Notes under the pieces: model-generated
The model's database searches: none
Seen by the model: the letters and a program-made list of their open reading frames with translations, nothing else
Told to the model about the DNA's origin: nothing
DNA from: Candidatus Enterococcus courvalinii
Lineage (GTDB): Bacteria > Bacillota > Bacilli > Lactobacillales > Enterococcaceae
Assembly (NCBI RefSeq): GCF_017315945.1
Contig: NZ_JAFLWI010000007.1
Coordinates: 1 to 64,000 of the forward strand
Reading direction: 5' to 3'
DNA length: 64,000 bases
Shown here: positions 51,644 through 61,621 of the stretch, piece after piece
How positions within the stretch are numbered: position 1 is the first letter of the stretch
Layout of the letters: each line of letters opens with the position of its first letter
Translations under genes and position numbers: made by a program

Positions 51644-54292
51644 ATGGAAAAAAAGAAAGATACACAAAAATTATATGCAAGTTTTGCACAAAAAAGTGAA
51701 CGCGCATTATTTGACTTATTCCATAGCAGTGAAAAAGGAATGAGCACAGAACAAATTGAACAATCGAAAGAAAGCTATGGAGATAACACGATTTCATATG
51801 GAAAGAAAACACCTTTTTTAATTGAAGTATTGAAAGCTTATGTTACACCATTTACTTTAGTACTGATTGCTTTAGGGATTATTTCGTTTATTACAGAATA
51901 TTTATTACCAGCTCCAGGTGAGAAGGATCTATTCGGTGTAATTATTATTTTTAGTATGGTAATTGTGAGTGGTACAATGACCTTGATCCAGTCAGTTCGT
52001 TCAAATCAAGCAGCTGAGAAATTAAAATCATTAGTAAAAGTGACAGCCGCTGTAAAGCGACAAGGTAAATACCAAGAGATTCCAATGGAAGAAATCGTTT
52101 GTGGTGACTTAGTTCGATTATCTGCGGGTGATATGATTCCTGCAGACATGCGATTACTCTCTGCAAAAGATTTATTTATTTCACAAGCAGCTTTGACAGG
52201 TGAAAGTTATCCTGTTGAAAAGAATGCTTTAGTTGCAATGGACGGAAGTAAAAGTGAAACAAGTTATGAAAATCTAGCGTTTATGGGAAGTAACGTAATT
52301 AGTGGAAGTGCTACAGGAATTATCGTAGCCGTGGGAAACCAAACTTTGTTTGGCCATGTAGCACAAACGTTATCTGAAAAACCAATCAAATCAAATTTTG
52401 AATTGGGCATCCACAAAACATCAATGCTATTGATCAAGTTCATGGCGTTGATGGCACCAACCGTGATTGTCATCAATGGATTGACTAAAGGGGATTGGCT
52501 AGAAGCGTTCTTATTTGGATTATCTGTTGCAGTTGGTCTAACGCCAGAAATGTTGCCAATGATCGTGACAACCAACTTGGTTAAAGGCGCTAGTGTGATG
52601 GCAAAAAAAGGAACAGTTATCAAAAACTTGAGTGCAATTCAAAACTTTGGCGCAATTGATGTTTTATGTACGGATAAAACAGGAACATTAACTCAAGATA
52701 AAATTATCTTAGAATACCATATGAATTGTGAGGGTGCTGAAGACGACCGAGTATTGCGTCATGCATATTTAAATAGTTATTATCAAACAGGTTTGAAAAA
52801 TTTGCTTGATGTTGCGATTATTGATGAAGCGGAAGAAACACTTGATACAACCAACACTCGTTACAGAAAAATAGATGAAATTCCATTCGATTTTGAACGT
52901 CGTCGAATGAGTGTTGTTGTAGAAGATATGACAGGCAAGACACAGATGATTACCAAAGGCGCGATTGAAGAAATGTTGAGTATTTCTAAATTTATCGATT
53001 TAGAAGGAGAAGTTACGCCTTTAACGAAGGAAAGAAAACAGGATGTTTTGGAAAAGGTAACAGCTCTTAATGAAGACGGATTACGTGTAATTGGTGTGGC
53101 ACAAAAAACAAATCCTAGTGTAGTCGGAGAATTCTCGGTCAAAGATGAATCAGAGATGGTGTTGATTGGTTACTTAGCGTTCCTTGACCCACCAAAAGAA
53201 ACAACGAAACAAGCACTGCAAGCATTGAAGGATCACGGAGTGGCTGTAAAAGTGTTGACTGGAGACAACGAGTTAGTAACGCGCTCTGTTTGTCGTCAAG
53301 TCGGATTAGAAATCGATGAGCTAATCACCGGTGAAAAAATTGCTTCTATGGATGATCACCAACTTTCACAAGTTGTTGATGACAATGATGTTTTCGTAAA
53401 ACTAAACCCACAACAAAAAGCACGCTTAACAACAGCGCTTAGAAATAATGGACACACAGTTGGGTTCTTGGGAGATGGTATTAATGATGCTCCTGCGATG
53501 AAAGTAGCGGATATTGGTATTTCAGTTGATACAGCTGTTGATATTGCAAAAGAATCAGCAGATGTCATCTTATTAGAAAAAGATTTGATGATTTTAGAAC
53601 GTGGACTTTTAGCTGGTCGCGAAACATTTGGTAATATTATGAAATATATCAAAGCGACGGCTAGCTCAAACTTTGGGAATATGTTTTCTGTTTTGATTGC
53701 TAGCACCTTTTTGCCATTCTTACCAATGTTGCCTTTACAAATTTTATTCTTGAATTTGATTTATGATGTTTCTTGTATTTCATTACCATGGGATAAAATG
53801 GATCCTGAATATTTAGTAAAACCTAAAAAATGGGAAGCTTCAAGTATTGGTAAGTTCATGGTGTATTTTGGTCCAACAAGTTCTGTCTTTGATATCACAA
53901 CGTATTTATTGATGTATTTTGTTATTTGTCCAGCGGTTGTTGGGGGAGATTTCCATACGCTGAATGGCACACAACAAGTAGCATTCATCGCCTTGTTCCA
54001 TGCAGGTTGGTTTGTGGAATCACTTTGGACACAAACTTTAGTGCTGCATGCGTTACGTACACCAAAATTACCATTTATCCAAAGCAACGCAACTTTTGCT
54101 ATGACAGCAATCACTACGTTAGGGATTGTCGTTGGTTCAGTTTTACCATTCATAAGTTTTGGCGCAGAATTAGGTTTGATGCCATTACCAGGTAGTTATT
54201 GGATTTGGTTAATCGTAACTGTTTTAGCTTACTTAACACTGGTTACAGTAGTTAAGAAATATTATATCCATAAATTTGGCGAATTGTTGTAA
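51644..54292 (+). CDS. mgtA: magnesium-transporting P-type ATPase
   Basis: An 882-residue P3-type ATPase, usual MgtA length, with about ten membrane helices. The phosphorylated Asp is in LCTDKTGTLTQD (about residue 344); TGES(Y) actuator motif in LTGESYPVEKN; hinge VGFLGDGINDAPAMKVADIG. It pumps Mg2+ into the cell using ATP. Its control by the M-box upstream is typical of Firmicutes. AGGGAGAG precedes the ATG. Confidence 0.95.
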   Translation: MEKKKDTQKLYASFAQKSERALFDLFHSSEKGMSTEQIEQSKESYGDNTISYGKKTPFLIEVLKAYVTPFTLVLIALGIISFITEYLLPAPGEKDLFGVIIIFSMVIVSGTMTLIQSVRSNQAAEKLKSLVKVTAAVKRQGKYQEIPMEEIVCGDLVRLSAGDMIPADMRLLSAKDLFISQAALTGESYPVEKNALVAMDGSKSETSYENLAFMGSNVISGSATGIIVAVGNQTLFGHVAQTLSEKPIKSNFELGIHKTSMLLIKFMALMAPTVIVINGLTKGDWLEAFLFGLSVAVGLTPEMLPMIVTTNLVKGASVMAKKGTVIKNLSAIQNFGAIDVLCTDKTGTLTQDKIILEYHMNCEGAEDDRVLRHAYLNSYYQTGLKNLLDVAIIDEAEETLDTTNTRYRKIDEIPFDFERRRMSVVVEDMTGKTQMITKGAIEEMLSISKFIDLEGEVTPLTKERKQDVLEKVTALNEDGLRVIGVAQKTNPSVVGEFSVKDESEMVLIGYLAFLDPPKETTKQALQALKDHGVAVKVLTGDNELVTRSVCRQVGLEIDELITGEKIASMDDHQLSQVVDDNDVFVKLNPQQKARLTTALRNNGHTVGFLGDGINDAPAMKVADIGISVDTAVDIAKESADVILLEKDLMILERGLLAGRETFGNIMKYIKATASSNFGNMFSVLIASTFLPFLPMLPLQILFLNLIYDVSCISLPWDKMDPEYLVKPKKWEASSIGKFMVYFGPTSSVFDITTYLLMYFVICPAVVGGDFHTLNGTQQVAFIALFHAGWFVESLWTQTLVLHALRTPKLPFIQSNATFAMTAITTLGIVVGSVLPFISFGAELGLMPLPGSYWIWLIVTVLAYLTLVTVVKKYYIHKFGELL

Positions 54293-54304
54293 TTCAAAAA
54301 TTAA

Positions 54305-54370
54305 GAAAAGCACAAGCATGTGGAACATTTTTTCTCAAGAAAAATTTCTGCATCCGCTTGTGCTTTTTTT
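54305..54370 (+). terminator. terminator of mgtA
   Basis: AAAAGCACAAGC ... GCTTGTGCTTTT stem with an A/T-rich interior (also self-complementary in part), then a T-run. Confidence 0.82.
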
Positions 54371-54506
54371 AATTTCAATCAAGTTACAAAACGTTACTGG
54401 AATGTATCATTTTTAAAATTTCCTTAAGACGAGTATGTTTTTTTGTTAAAATAAAAGTTAGGTGATACATACATCAAATAAAAATACGCGGGAAAAAGGA
54501 GAAAAA

Positions 54507-55808
54507 ATGAAAAAAACGATTTTTTTACTTAGTGTGATGGTACTAGGCGGAATCGTTTCAACTGCTACTCCTGTGAGTTTTGCAGATGAAACTGGAGTGA
54601 ATGATGAAACAGTCGTTCAATCAACAATTAGCACATATGGGGATGCGATTGCTACAACTGAAACACAAGACAGCACAGCCACAACTCAAACAAGCCCTAT
54701 TACAGACACTGCTGAATCAACTACTGTGGGATCAAGTGAAATAGTAGAATCAACAGTGGAAGAAGCAACACCCGAATCAGAAGAACCATCTACTGATACG
54801 CCAGAAGCTACGGAAACGGTGGAAAATCAGTTGGATGATGGAGAGGTACTTGTTCACACAACTCAAACAGATCTTTCGCAATTTGAAGTTTCTATTGCTT
54901 CACGCTTCGCGCGTTCATCATCAACTACACAACAGCAATTCATTGATAGCGTGGCACCCTCTGCAAGAACGCTAGCAAGCCAAAATGATTTGTATGCTTC
55001 TGTCATGATTGCGCAAGCGATTGTGGAAAGTGGTTGGGGAAAGAGTCAATTAGCTTCTGCACCAAATTATAATTTATTTGGAATCAAAGGTAGCTATAAC
55101 GGGCAATCTGTTACCTTCCCAACAGCGGAGTATGTGAATGGTCAATGGATTACAGTAAATGCTGCGTTTAGAAAATATCCATCCTACAAACAATCTTTAG
55201 AAGATAATGTTCATATTTTAAAAACAACTTCTTTCCAAGCAGGAACTTATTATTATTCTGGTGCGTGGAAAAGCAATACAAAATCTTACAAAGATGCGAC
55301 TGCTTGGTTAACGGGACGTTACGCGACAGCACCAAATTATGCTTCAACTTTGAACAACGTGATTGAAACATACAATTTAACGCAGTATGATGAAAGCCAA
55401 ACACAAGTTACTACCTCACCAATGTATCGCTTATATAATCCAAATACCGGTGAACATTTGTATTCATTAAACGAGGGTGAAAAAAATAATTTGCCAAAAT
55501 TTGGCTGGAAATATGAAGGCGTAGCTTGGTTGGCACCAAATAGTGGTACAAAAGTTTATCGTATGTACAATCCATACAGTGGTGATCATCACTATACGGC
55601 AGCTCAATCAGAAATCAATTTCTTGAAGAAACTAGGCTGGCGTTATGAAGGACTAAGTTTTTATTCTGGTGGTTCAAAAGCTATCTTGCGTCTGTTCAAT
55701 CCAAATGAAAAAACAGGAACGCATCATTACACAATGAGCACGAAAGAAAGAGATTACTTAGTGAAATTAGGTTGGCGCTACGAAGGAATCGGATTTTACG
55801 GCAATTAA
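54507..55808 (+). CDS. secreted N-acetylglucosaminidase (GH73) with C-terminal repeat domain
   Basis: A 433-residue secreted autolysin-like enzyme. Signal peptide [20 protein letters not shown] ends near SFADET; a Thr/Ser/Glu-rich region runs to about residue 130. The GH73 domain ([20 protein letters not shown]; catalytic Glu in [24 protein letters not shown]) is followed by three repeats of a [15 protein letters not shown] ... LGWRYEG type (DUF5648-like) that probably bind the wall. ATG 54507 follows AAAGGAG. Transcribed alone. Named AtlA/AtlC relatives differ in their C-terminal (LysM) domains. Confidence 0.9.
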   Translation: MKKTIFLLSVMVLGGIVSTATPVSFADETGVNDETVVQSTISTYGDAIATTETQDSTATTQTSPITDTAESTTVGSSEIVESTVEEATPESEEPSTDTPEATETVENQLDDGEVLVHTTQTDLSQFEVSIASRFARSSSTTQQQFIDSVAPSARTLASQNDLYASVMIAQAIVESGWGKSQLASAPNYNLFGIKGSYNGQSVTFPTAEYVNGQWITVNAAFRKYPSYKQSLEDNVHILKTTSFQAGTYYYSGAWKSNTKSYKDATAWLTGRYATAPNYASTLNNVIETYNLTQYDESQTQVTTSPMYRLYNPNTGEHLYSLNEGEKNNLPKFGWKYEGVAWLAPNSGTKVYRMYNPYSGDHHYTAAQSEINFLKKLGWRYEGLSFYSGGSKAILRLFNPNEKTGTHHYTMSTKERDYLVKLGWRYEGIGFYGN

Positions 55809-55811
55809 TGA

Positions 55812-55880
55812 TTAGGTAATCAAGCAGAGGACTTCATGAATAAAGAAGTTGCTTTGTAAGTCTTGGATAAATTAAAATAG
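55812..55880. repeat. dispersed noncoding repeat, copy D (short)
   Basis: AGAGGACTTCATGAATAAAGAAGTTGCTTTG and TCTTGGATAAA (read in parts) match copy B unit 2, which has AGAGGACTTATTGCTAAAG, AAGCTGCTTTG and CCTTGGATA in the same order. It lies just after the glucosaminidase stop codon. Confidence 0.5.
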
Positions 55881-55898
55881 TAAAAAATGATTGCTTAG

Positions 55899-55931
55899 AG
55901 ACAGAGTGCGGAAGTGCTCTGTCTTTTTTTG
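55899..55931 (+). terminator. terminator of the glucosaminidase gene
   Basis: AGACAGAG / CTCTGTCT with a short loop and TTTTTTT. Confidence 0.82.
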
Positions 55932-56045
55932 ATTTGGAATGAAAAAAATAGAATAATTTTCGTGAAACTTACACGCATGCTATGATTTTCTCAATGAATC
56001 ATGCTAAACTAAGGATATTGTTTTTTTGAAAGGAAACGTGGGGAA

Positions 56046-56723
56046 ATGAAAGGCGCAATATTTGATTTAGATGGATTATTGGTTGATAGTGAGAGAGCTT
56101 ATCGTGACGGTTGGGTTTGGGGATTTGCACAATTTGGGATCGAGATTCCACGAGAAATCGTTAATGCTTGGGGTGGAAAAAACTGGAAACAAAGTTTTGA
56201 TATCTTAGTTCAATTAGCTGGTAGCCCAGAAAAAGTGCAAGAAGTACGAGAAAAAAGAGAAGAATTTTTTTATGAAAAACTAACGACTGGAGAAATCCAG
56301 CTTAAGCCATATGCCAAAGAAGTATTGAGTTATTTAAAAGAACAGAACTTTAAACTTGGTTTAGCAACGACGACTGTTACTAAAAGAGCGACAGCTATTT
56401 TAAATCAATTTGAACTAATGGATTATTTTGATACCTTTACTTTTGGAGATGAAGTATCAGAAAACAAGCCTTCACCAGTACCTTATTTAACCGCATTGGA
56501 ACGAACTGGATTAGCAGCAGATGAAGCTTTTGCAGTTGAAGATTCATTAGTGGGCGCCACTTCAGCCTCGCGTGCAGGCATGGGTGTGTTTCTGATACCC
56601 GATTCAAGTTTTGAGCGAAATTATTCGGAAAAAGACAAAGAAAACTTGCAAATTATTGAACAAGGAACAGATTTGAAAGTTGTTATTGATTTTGTGGATA
56701 AAAAAACAGCAGGAAATTCTTGA
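56046..56723 (+). CDS. HAD superfamily hydrolase, beta-phosphoglucomutase/phosphatase-like
   Basis: A 225-residue HAD subfamily IA enzyme. Motif I is IFDLDGLLVDSERAY with the nucleophile and acid/base aspartates; motif II GLATTTVTK; Lys in SENKPSPVPYLTAL; motif IV VEDSLVGATSA. The four-helix cap after motif I is present. It removes or moves phosphate on small sugars or nucleotides; the substrate is not known. AAAGGAAACG precedes the ATG. It is a single gene upstream of the met T-boxes. Confidence 0.88.
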   Translation: MKGAIFDLDGLLVDSERAYRDGWVWGFAQFGIEIPREIVNAWGGKNWKQSFDILVQLAGSPEKVQEVREKREEFFYEKLTTGEIQLKPYAKEVLSYLKEQNFKLGLATTTVTKRATAILNQFELMDYFDTFTFGDEVSENKPSPVPYLTALERTGLAADEAFAVEDSLVGATSASRAGMGVFLIPDSSFERNYSEKDKENLQIIEQGTDLKVVIDFVDKKTAGNS

Positions 56724-56745
56724 AAAAAAAGAATGAAATTTATGC

Positions 56746-56774
56746 TTGACTTTCATTTGTTCATCCTGTAAATT
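56746..56774 (+). promoter_or_regulatory. promoter of the metNIQ leader
   Basis: -35 TTGACT (56746-56751), 17-bp spacer, -10 TAAATT (56769-56774). Predicted start near 56781, upstream of the first T-box. Confidence 0.7.
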
Positions 56775-56780
56775 AGTCGT

Positions 56781-57061
56781 CAACAACCAAATAATTTTTT
56801 TCGATGAAAAGGAAAGTAAACTTGGAGACTGCGTAGAGAGACTCTGGCTGGTGAAAAGAGTTCAGTATAAGAAAAGTTGAAAATGGCCTTGGAGAAAAAT
56901 TTGTCGACAAGTAGGCAAATTCGGATTCGTTCGACCGTTAAAACGAACACCAATCTCTCATTACAGATGAGACGTTGGGCTGAGGGAAGGAAACTTCCGA
57001 ATAAAGGTGGTAACACGATACGTCGTCCTTTTACTAGCATTTGCTAGTAAAAGGACTTTTT
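56781..57061 (+). promoter_or_regulatory. T-box riboswitch 1 of metNIQ (Met specifier)
   Basis: The T-box core AAAGGTGGTAACACG (57004-57018) is followed by the terminator GTCCTTTTACTAGCA / TGCTAGTAAAAGGAC with a T-run. The Stem I specifier region reads GAAA-ATG-GCC (ATG at 56883-56885), a Met codon. Uncharged tRNA-Met would stabilise the antiterminator and let transcription pass. Confidence 0.9.
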
Positions 57062-57350
57062 TTATATATTTTTCGCGATGAAATGGTAAGTACATTTGTA
57101 AAATCTTTAACAGAGAGCTTCGGCATGCTGAGAAGAAGCAAGATTAAACTTTTGGAAAATGGCTATTGAGCGATTCACCCCGAGCAATTTGTAAGGCGGT
57201 GACGGCTGCGTCCGATAGCACGCTAGAGTATGTTTGTACTTGAAGAGGAACTGTGTGTGAATGCAGTTCGAACATGAGGTGGTAACACGCAAAAAGGCGT
57301 CCTCAAGCAAGCGACACTAGTCGTTTGCTTGAGGATGCTTTTTTTTAGTA
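57062..57350 (+). promoter_or_regulatory. T-box riboswitch 2 of metNIQ (Met specifier)
   Basis: A second complete T-box follows: Stem I with distal GCTTC/GAAGC helix, specifier context GGAAA-ATG-GCTATTG (ATG at 57159-57161), core GAGGTGGTAACACGC (57276-57290), then terminator TCCTCAAGCAA / TTGCTTGAGGA with TTTTTTT. It shares specifier and core with T-box 1 but differs in terminator sequence. Both must be passed before metN. Confidence 0.9.
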
Positions 57351-57370
57351 TCGATAAGGGAGGAGAAAGA

Positions 57371-58444
57371 ATGATTGATTTACGAAATATATCTGTCACC
57401 TTTCAACAAAAGGGGCAAGAGATCCATGCAGTAGATTCCGTTAATCTAACGATTGATGAGGGCGATGTTTTTGGTATTGTTGGCTATTCAGGAGCCGGAA
57501 AAAGTACGTTAGTTCGGGTAATCAATTTGCTTCAGCCACCAAGTAATGGTGAAGTTTGGATCAACAATGTGGAACTAACCAAGCTCTCACCAAAAAAATT
57601 ACGTGAAAAAAGAAGAAAGATCGGGATGATTTTTCAACACTTTAATTTGATGAATAGTCGGACAATTTTTGATAACGTTGATTTTTCGTTGAAATACACA
57701 GGAAAATCTAAACAGGAACGTCAACAAAAAGTGACCGAATTATTGGAGTTGGTCGGTCTTTCGGATAAAGCAAACGCGTATCCAAATCAATTGTCAGGCG
57801 GTCAAAAACAACGTGTGGCAATTGCTAGAGCGTTAGCCAATGACCCTGAAATTTTATTATGTGATGAGGCAACTAGTGCTTTGGATCCGAAAACGACGCT
57901 TCAAATTTTAGCTTTATTGAAACAACTAAATCAAAAATTAGGCTTGACCATTGTGTTGATTACTCATGAAATGCAAGTAGTCAAAGAAGTTTGTAACAAA
58001 GTAGCAGTGATGGAAGAAGGGAAAATCATTGAACAAGGAAGCAGCATTCAGATTTTTAGCCGTCCAAAACAAGCTTTAACAAAAGACTTTATCCGAACAG
58101 CAACACATATCGATCAGGCATTGGAAACAATTACTGCATACCCTGATTTTGCTGAGCAAACAAATGACAAATGGCTAGTGGAATTGTCTTACGTGGGAGA
58201 GCAAACCAATGAGCCATTGATTGCACAACTTTACAGTAAGTATCAAGTAACGACTAATATTCTTTACGGAAATGTTGAACTGCTTCAAGATGTCCCGCTA
58301 GGAAGTTTGATTGTGACTTTAGCGGGTGAATTAAATCAACGACAAAAAGCTTTAGATTTTTTATTTGAACAAGGTGTGACAGTTCAAGTATTAAAGAAAA
58401 GTGAACGCAGTGAACAAATAAAAGTGATTGAGGGAGGAAGATAG
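57371..58444 (+). CDS. metN: methionine ABC transporter, ATP-binding protein
   Basis: A 357-residue ATPase of the methionine uptake family. Walker [13 protein letters not shown], signature [15 protein letters not shown], Walker [16 protein letters not shown], and a C-terminal regulatory ACT-like (NIL) domain of about 90 residues ([31 protein letters not shown]) that senses methionine. GGAGGAGAAAG precedes ATG 57371; the in-frame start 42 nt upstream lies in the terminator and is rejected. The upstream tandem Met T-boxes confirm the substrate. Confidence 0.95.
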   Translation: MIDLRNISVTFQQKGQEIHAVDSVNLTIDEGDVFGIVGYSGAGKSTLVRVINLLQPPSNGEVWINNVELTKLSPKKLREKRRKIGMIFQHFNLMNSRTIFDNVDFSLKYTGKSKQERQQKVTELLELVGLSDKANAYPNQLSGGQKQRVAIARALANDPEILLCDEATSALDPKTTLQILALLKQLNQKLGLTIVLITHEMQVVKEVCNKVAVMEEGKIIEQGSSIQIFSRPKQALTKDFIRTATHIDQALETITAYPDFAEQTNDKWLVELSYVGEQTNEPLIAQLYSKYQVTTNILYGNVELLQDVPLGSLIVTLAGELNQRQKALDFLFEQGVTVQVLKKSERSEQIKVIEGGR

Positions 58445-58445
58445 C

Positions 58446-59126
58446 ATGACCAAATTCCTAGAAACATACTTACCAAATGCTTCTGCGATTCCTGATGAAT
58501 TTATTGAAGCAACAAAGCAGACACTGTATATGTCATTTTGGACGGCATTAATTTCTGGAATTATTGGGATCACGCTAGGTGTGATCCTAGTTGTGACTCG
58601 ACCAAATGGGTTATTAGCACATCGGTTATTTTATGAAATTTTAGATAAAGCGATCAACGTTATTCGTTCGATTCCGTTTATTATTTTATTGTCTCTTTTA
58701 GCACTTACGACTCGCTTTTTAGTTGGAACGACAATTGGTGCGAAAGCAGCATTGGTTCCACTAATCGTTGGTGTTGTACCATTTTTTGCTAGGCAAATTG
58801 AAAATGCTTTGTTAGAGGTTGATTCTGGGGTAATCGAGGCTGCGGAGTCAATGGGAACGAGCCCGTTTGGAATCATCGTGCGTGTTTATTTATTAGAAGG
58901 TTTACCAGGAATTGTCAGAGTATCTGCTTTGACGATTATCAATGTTATTGGATTGACCACGATGGCAGGTGCGGTTGGTGCCGGAGGACTAGGCAATTTA
59001 GCCATTTCTCGAGGGTATAATCGATTCCAAACAGATGTCACGATTGTTGCGACCTTATTGATTTTGCTTTTGGTATTTTTAAGTCAATTTATTAGTAATC
59101 AAGTTATTAAAAAAATTAGTCATTAA
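58446..59126 (+). CDS. metI: methionine ABC transporter, permease
   Basis: A 226-residue permease with five helices. The ABC permease EAA loop is visible as EAAESMGTSPFGIIVRVYLLEG, and TTMAGAVGAGGLGNLAISRG is the methionine-family signature. It begins one base after the metN stop codon, and GAGGGAGG lies within metN's end. It forms the membrane part of the D/L-methionine importer. Confidence 0.95.
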   Translation: MTKFLETYLPNASAIPDEFIEATKQTLYMSFWTALISGIIGITLGVILVVTRPNGLLAHRLFYEILDKAINVIRSIPFIILLSLLALTTRFLVGTTIGAKAALVPLIVGVVPFFARQIENALLEVDSGVIEAAESMGTSPFGIIVRVYLLEGLPGIVRVSALTIINVIGLTTMAGAVGAGGLGNLAISRGYNRFQTDVTIVATLLILLLVFLSQFISNQVIKKISH

Positions 59127-59141
59127 TTGGAGGAAAAAGAG

Positions 59142-59984
59142 ATGAAAAAAATTATTCGTTTAGTAGCAGTTGCACTTATTGCCGTGGTTTGGTTAGCAGG
59201 GTGTAGTAAAGGATCAGCTGAAACCACTGATAAATCAAAGGAAACAACAGTTAAGCTAGGTGTGATTGGCGAAGACACCGATGTTTGGGATGACGTGAAA
59301 GATCGCTTGAAAAAAGAAAATATCAATTTGGAATATGTTAAGTTTACCGACTATAACCAACCAAATGCAGCATTAGCAGATGGATCAGTCGATCTGAATG
59401 CTTTTCAACATCAATTCTTTTTAGATAACTATAATGAAGAGCATGGAACAGATTTAGTTTCGATTGGAAATACAGTCAATGCACCATTAGGTATTTACTC
59501 AAATTCACTCAAAAAAATAACAGAATTGAAAGATGGCGCAAAGGTTGCTATTCCCAATGATGTGACCAACGGTGGTCGTGCATTATTGTTATTACAAACG
59601 GCTGGTTTAATCAAAGTAGATGACTCAAAAGGACCAGCACCAACTGTTTCTGATATTACTGAAAACAAAAAAAATCTAGTGATTTCTGAACTAGATGCTT
59701 CACAAACAGCACGTGCATTATCTGATGTAGATATTTCTGTCATCAATAGTGGTGTCGCAGTCGATGCAGGATTTAATCCAACGAGTGATGCTATTTTCTT
59801 AGAACCTGTTGATGAAAATGCCCGTCCTTATGTCAATATCATTGTTGCAAGAAAAGAAGATGAAAAAAATAAAACATATCAAAAAATTGTCGATGCGTAC
59901 CAGACAGAAGATACAGCTAAAGTAATCGAAAAAACATCAAAAGGTTCAAGTGTTCCTGCATGGGAAACATTTGGACGTAAATAA
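59142..59984 (+). CDS. metQ: methionine-binding lipoprotein
   Basis: A 280-residue NlpA-family lipoprotein. Signal peptide ending in WLAGC (Cys22); VKLGVIGEDTDVWDDVKDRL starts the domain; LADGSVDLNAFQHQFFLDNY and IYSNSLKKITELKDGAKVAI are family blocks. It captures methionine and delivers it to MetI. GGAGGAAAAAG precedes ATG 59142. In the same transcript as metNI. Confidence 0.94.
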   Translation: MKKIIRLVAVALIAVVWLAGCSKGSAETTDKSKETTVKLGVIGEDTDVWDDVKDRLKKENINLEYVKFTDYNQPNAALADGSVDLNAFQHQFFLDNYNEEHGTDLVSIGNTVNAPLGIYSNSLKKITELKDGAKVAIPNDVTNGGRALLLLQTAGLIKVDDSKGPAPTVSDITENKKNLVISELDASQTARALSDVDISVINSGVAVDAGFNPTSDAIFLEPVDENARPYVNIIVARKEDEKNKTYQKIVDAYQTEDTAKVIEKTSKGSSVPAWETFGRK

Positions 59985-60013
59985 ATCAGCCAAAACTAAG
60001 GGAGGAATTTTTT

Positions 60014-61237
60014 ATGAGTACAACACAAACGACAACATCTGTAAAAGAATTTATTACTGAAAGATTACCAGAATATCAAGAGCTCGCCTTAACGATCCAC
60101 GATCATCCAGAAGTCAGTAACTATGAATTTTTCTCCTCAGAGGCGTTGATTAAACAACTGGAAAAAGAAGGATTTACTGTTGAAAAAGAAGTCGCAGGTC
60201 ATCGAACAGGTTTTGATGCTCGCTATGCTTCAGGAAAACCTGGTCCAACCCTTGCTTTTTTAGCCGAATTTGACGCATTACCAGGCATTGGTCACGCATG
60301 TGGACACAACTTATTTGGAACGTATTCAGTATTAGCGGCTAGCGCAGTAAAAGAATGGATCAATGAATTTGGCGGAGAGATTCGAGTCTATGGGACGCCT
60401 GGTGAGGAAGGCGGCGAAAATGGCTCAGCGAAAGGAAGTTTTGTTCGGGAAGGATTTTTTGAAGATGTGGATGCAGCGCTTTGTGTTCATCCAGCCTATC
60501 GTTATGGAAAAACTACAGAATCTTTAGCAAATGATCCAGTTGATATCAAATTTTACGGGGTTGCTTCCCATGCTGCAGGAGCACCGGAAAAAGGGATCAA
60601 TGCACTTGAAGCGTTGATTCAAGTGTTCAATGGGATCAACGGCTTAAGGTTACATTTACCAAAAGATGTCAATATTCATGGCATTATTACAGACGGTGGA
60701 GTTGCTGCTAATGTTGTACCTGAATATGCAGCTGGACGTTTCTATTTGCGAGCAGCTAACCGTGAAACGTTGAATGAAGTTTATCAAAAAGTTGAAAATA
60801 TCGTGAAAGGTGCGGCACTCAGCACTGGAACTTCTTATGAATTTGGATTGTTCCAAAATGCAGTAGATGATGTGGTGGTTACGCCATCGTTTGATGCTCT
60901 CTTTTTTGATCATCTTCAAGAATTGGGGATTCCAGAAGAAGAAATTGAAACACAACAACGTACAAGTTTAGGTTCATCTGATGTTGGAAATGTTAGTCAG
61001 GTGATCCCGACAATTCAACCAACTGTCTCCATCTCTGATGCGTATATTGCAGGGCATTCAACTGAATTCAAAGCAGCAGCAAGAAGTGAAAAAGGATTAG
61101 CATCAATTGCGATTGCAGCAGAACTTTTAGCGAAGACAGCACTTGATTTGCTTCAACAACCAGAAACATTAGCTACTATCAAAAAAGAGCATCAAGAACA
61201 GCTTGCGAAGAAGAAAAAACAGGGCTCTTCTTTCTAA
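60014..61237 (+). CDS. M20 (M20D) family amidohydrolase
   Basis: A 407-residue metal-dependent amidohydrolase. Metal ligands: Cys and His in GIGHACGHNLFG, Glu pair in GTPGEEGGENGSAKG, His in CVHPAYRYG and the C-terminal AGHSTEF. The family includes N-acyl-amino-acid and aminobenzoyl-glutamate hydrolases. Being the fourth gene of the Met T-box/metNIQ operon, it may release methionine from N-acyl-methionine or a peptide-like derivative (inference). GGGAGG precedes the ATG. The C-terminus is very Lys-rich. Confidence 0.88.
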   Translation: MSTTQTTTSVKEFITERLPEYQELALTIHDHPEVSNYEFFSSEALIKQLEKEGFTVEKEVAGHRTGFDARYASGKPGPTLAFLAEFDALPGIGHACGHNLFGTYSVLAASAVKEWINEFGGEIRVYGTPGEEGGENGSAKGSFVREGFFEDVDAALCVHPAYRYGKTTESLANDPVDIKFYGVASHAAGAPEKGINALEALIQVFNGINGLRLHLPKDVNIHGIITDGGVAANVVPEYAAGRFYLRAANRETLNEVYQKVENIVKGAALSTGTSYEFGLFQNAVDDVVVTPSFDALFFDHLQELGIPEEEIETQQRTSLGSSDVGNVSQVIPTIQPTVSISDAYIAGHSTEFKAAARSEKGLASIAIAAELLAKTALDLLQQPETLATIKKEHQEQLAKKKKQGSSF

Positions 61238-61285
61238 AATGTTATCTTTTATTTTGAGTGAAGAAAAATAAATCAGATTTTTTTG

Positions 61286-61520
61286 TTGACAAATTTTTCT
61301 TGAGGATGTAAACTTCATGAAAGTCATCTTTTCAACAGTAGTAACAGAGGTGTTTTGTTCAGAAAGTCGGTGGTTGCTGCGAACCGATCAAGCCTTGTTA
61401 ACGAATTACATGAAAAGTTCAAACAATAAAATATGTTATTTAAAGTGAAAAACAGATCTGTTTTTAATTAAGGTGGTACCGCGGAGCAATTCGTCCTTAG
61501 TTGAAAACGGGTCTTTTTAT
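61286..61520 (+). promoter_or_regulatory. T-box riboswitch with Tyr specifier, plus promoter
   Basis: Promoter -35 TTGACA (61286-61291), 17-bp spacer, -10 TAAACT (61309-61314). The leader has an AGTAGTAACAGAG internal loop, distal loop GGTGGTTGCTGCGAACC, specifier context GAAT-TAC-ATG (TAC at 61407-61409), a perfect stem III AAAAACAGATCTGTTTTT, and T-box core AAGGTGGTACCGCGGAGC (61469 on). TAC reads tyrosine. The terminator (GTCC...GGGT then TTTTT) is weak by eye. Confidence 0.85.
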
Positions 61521-61621
61521 TTTTAGCCAGAGGAGGAAGCCAAAATGAATTGTGGCGGGATGATTCGATATTATTTCTTTTTTAGTACCTAATATTTTTA
61601 ACTAAAAAAGGAGAAATTATC

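Noticed and set aside
57107-57310. 67-codon minus-strand ORF in the metNIQ leader
   Set aside because: It is the reverse of T-box 2, a structured RNA.
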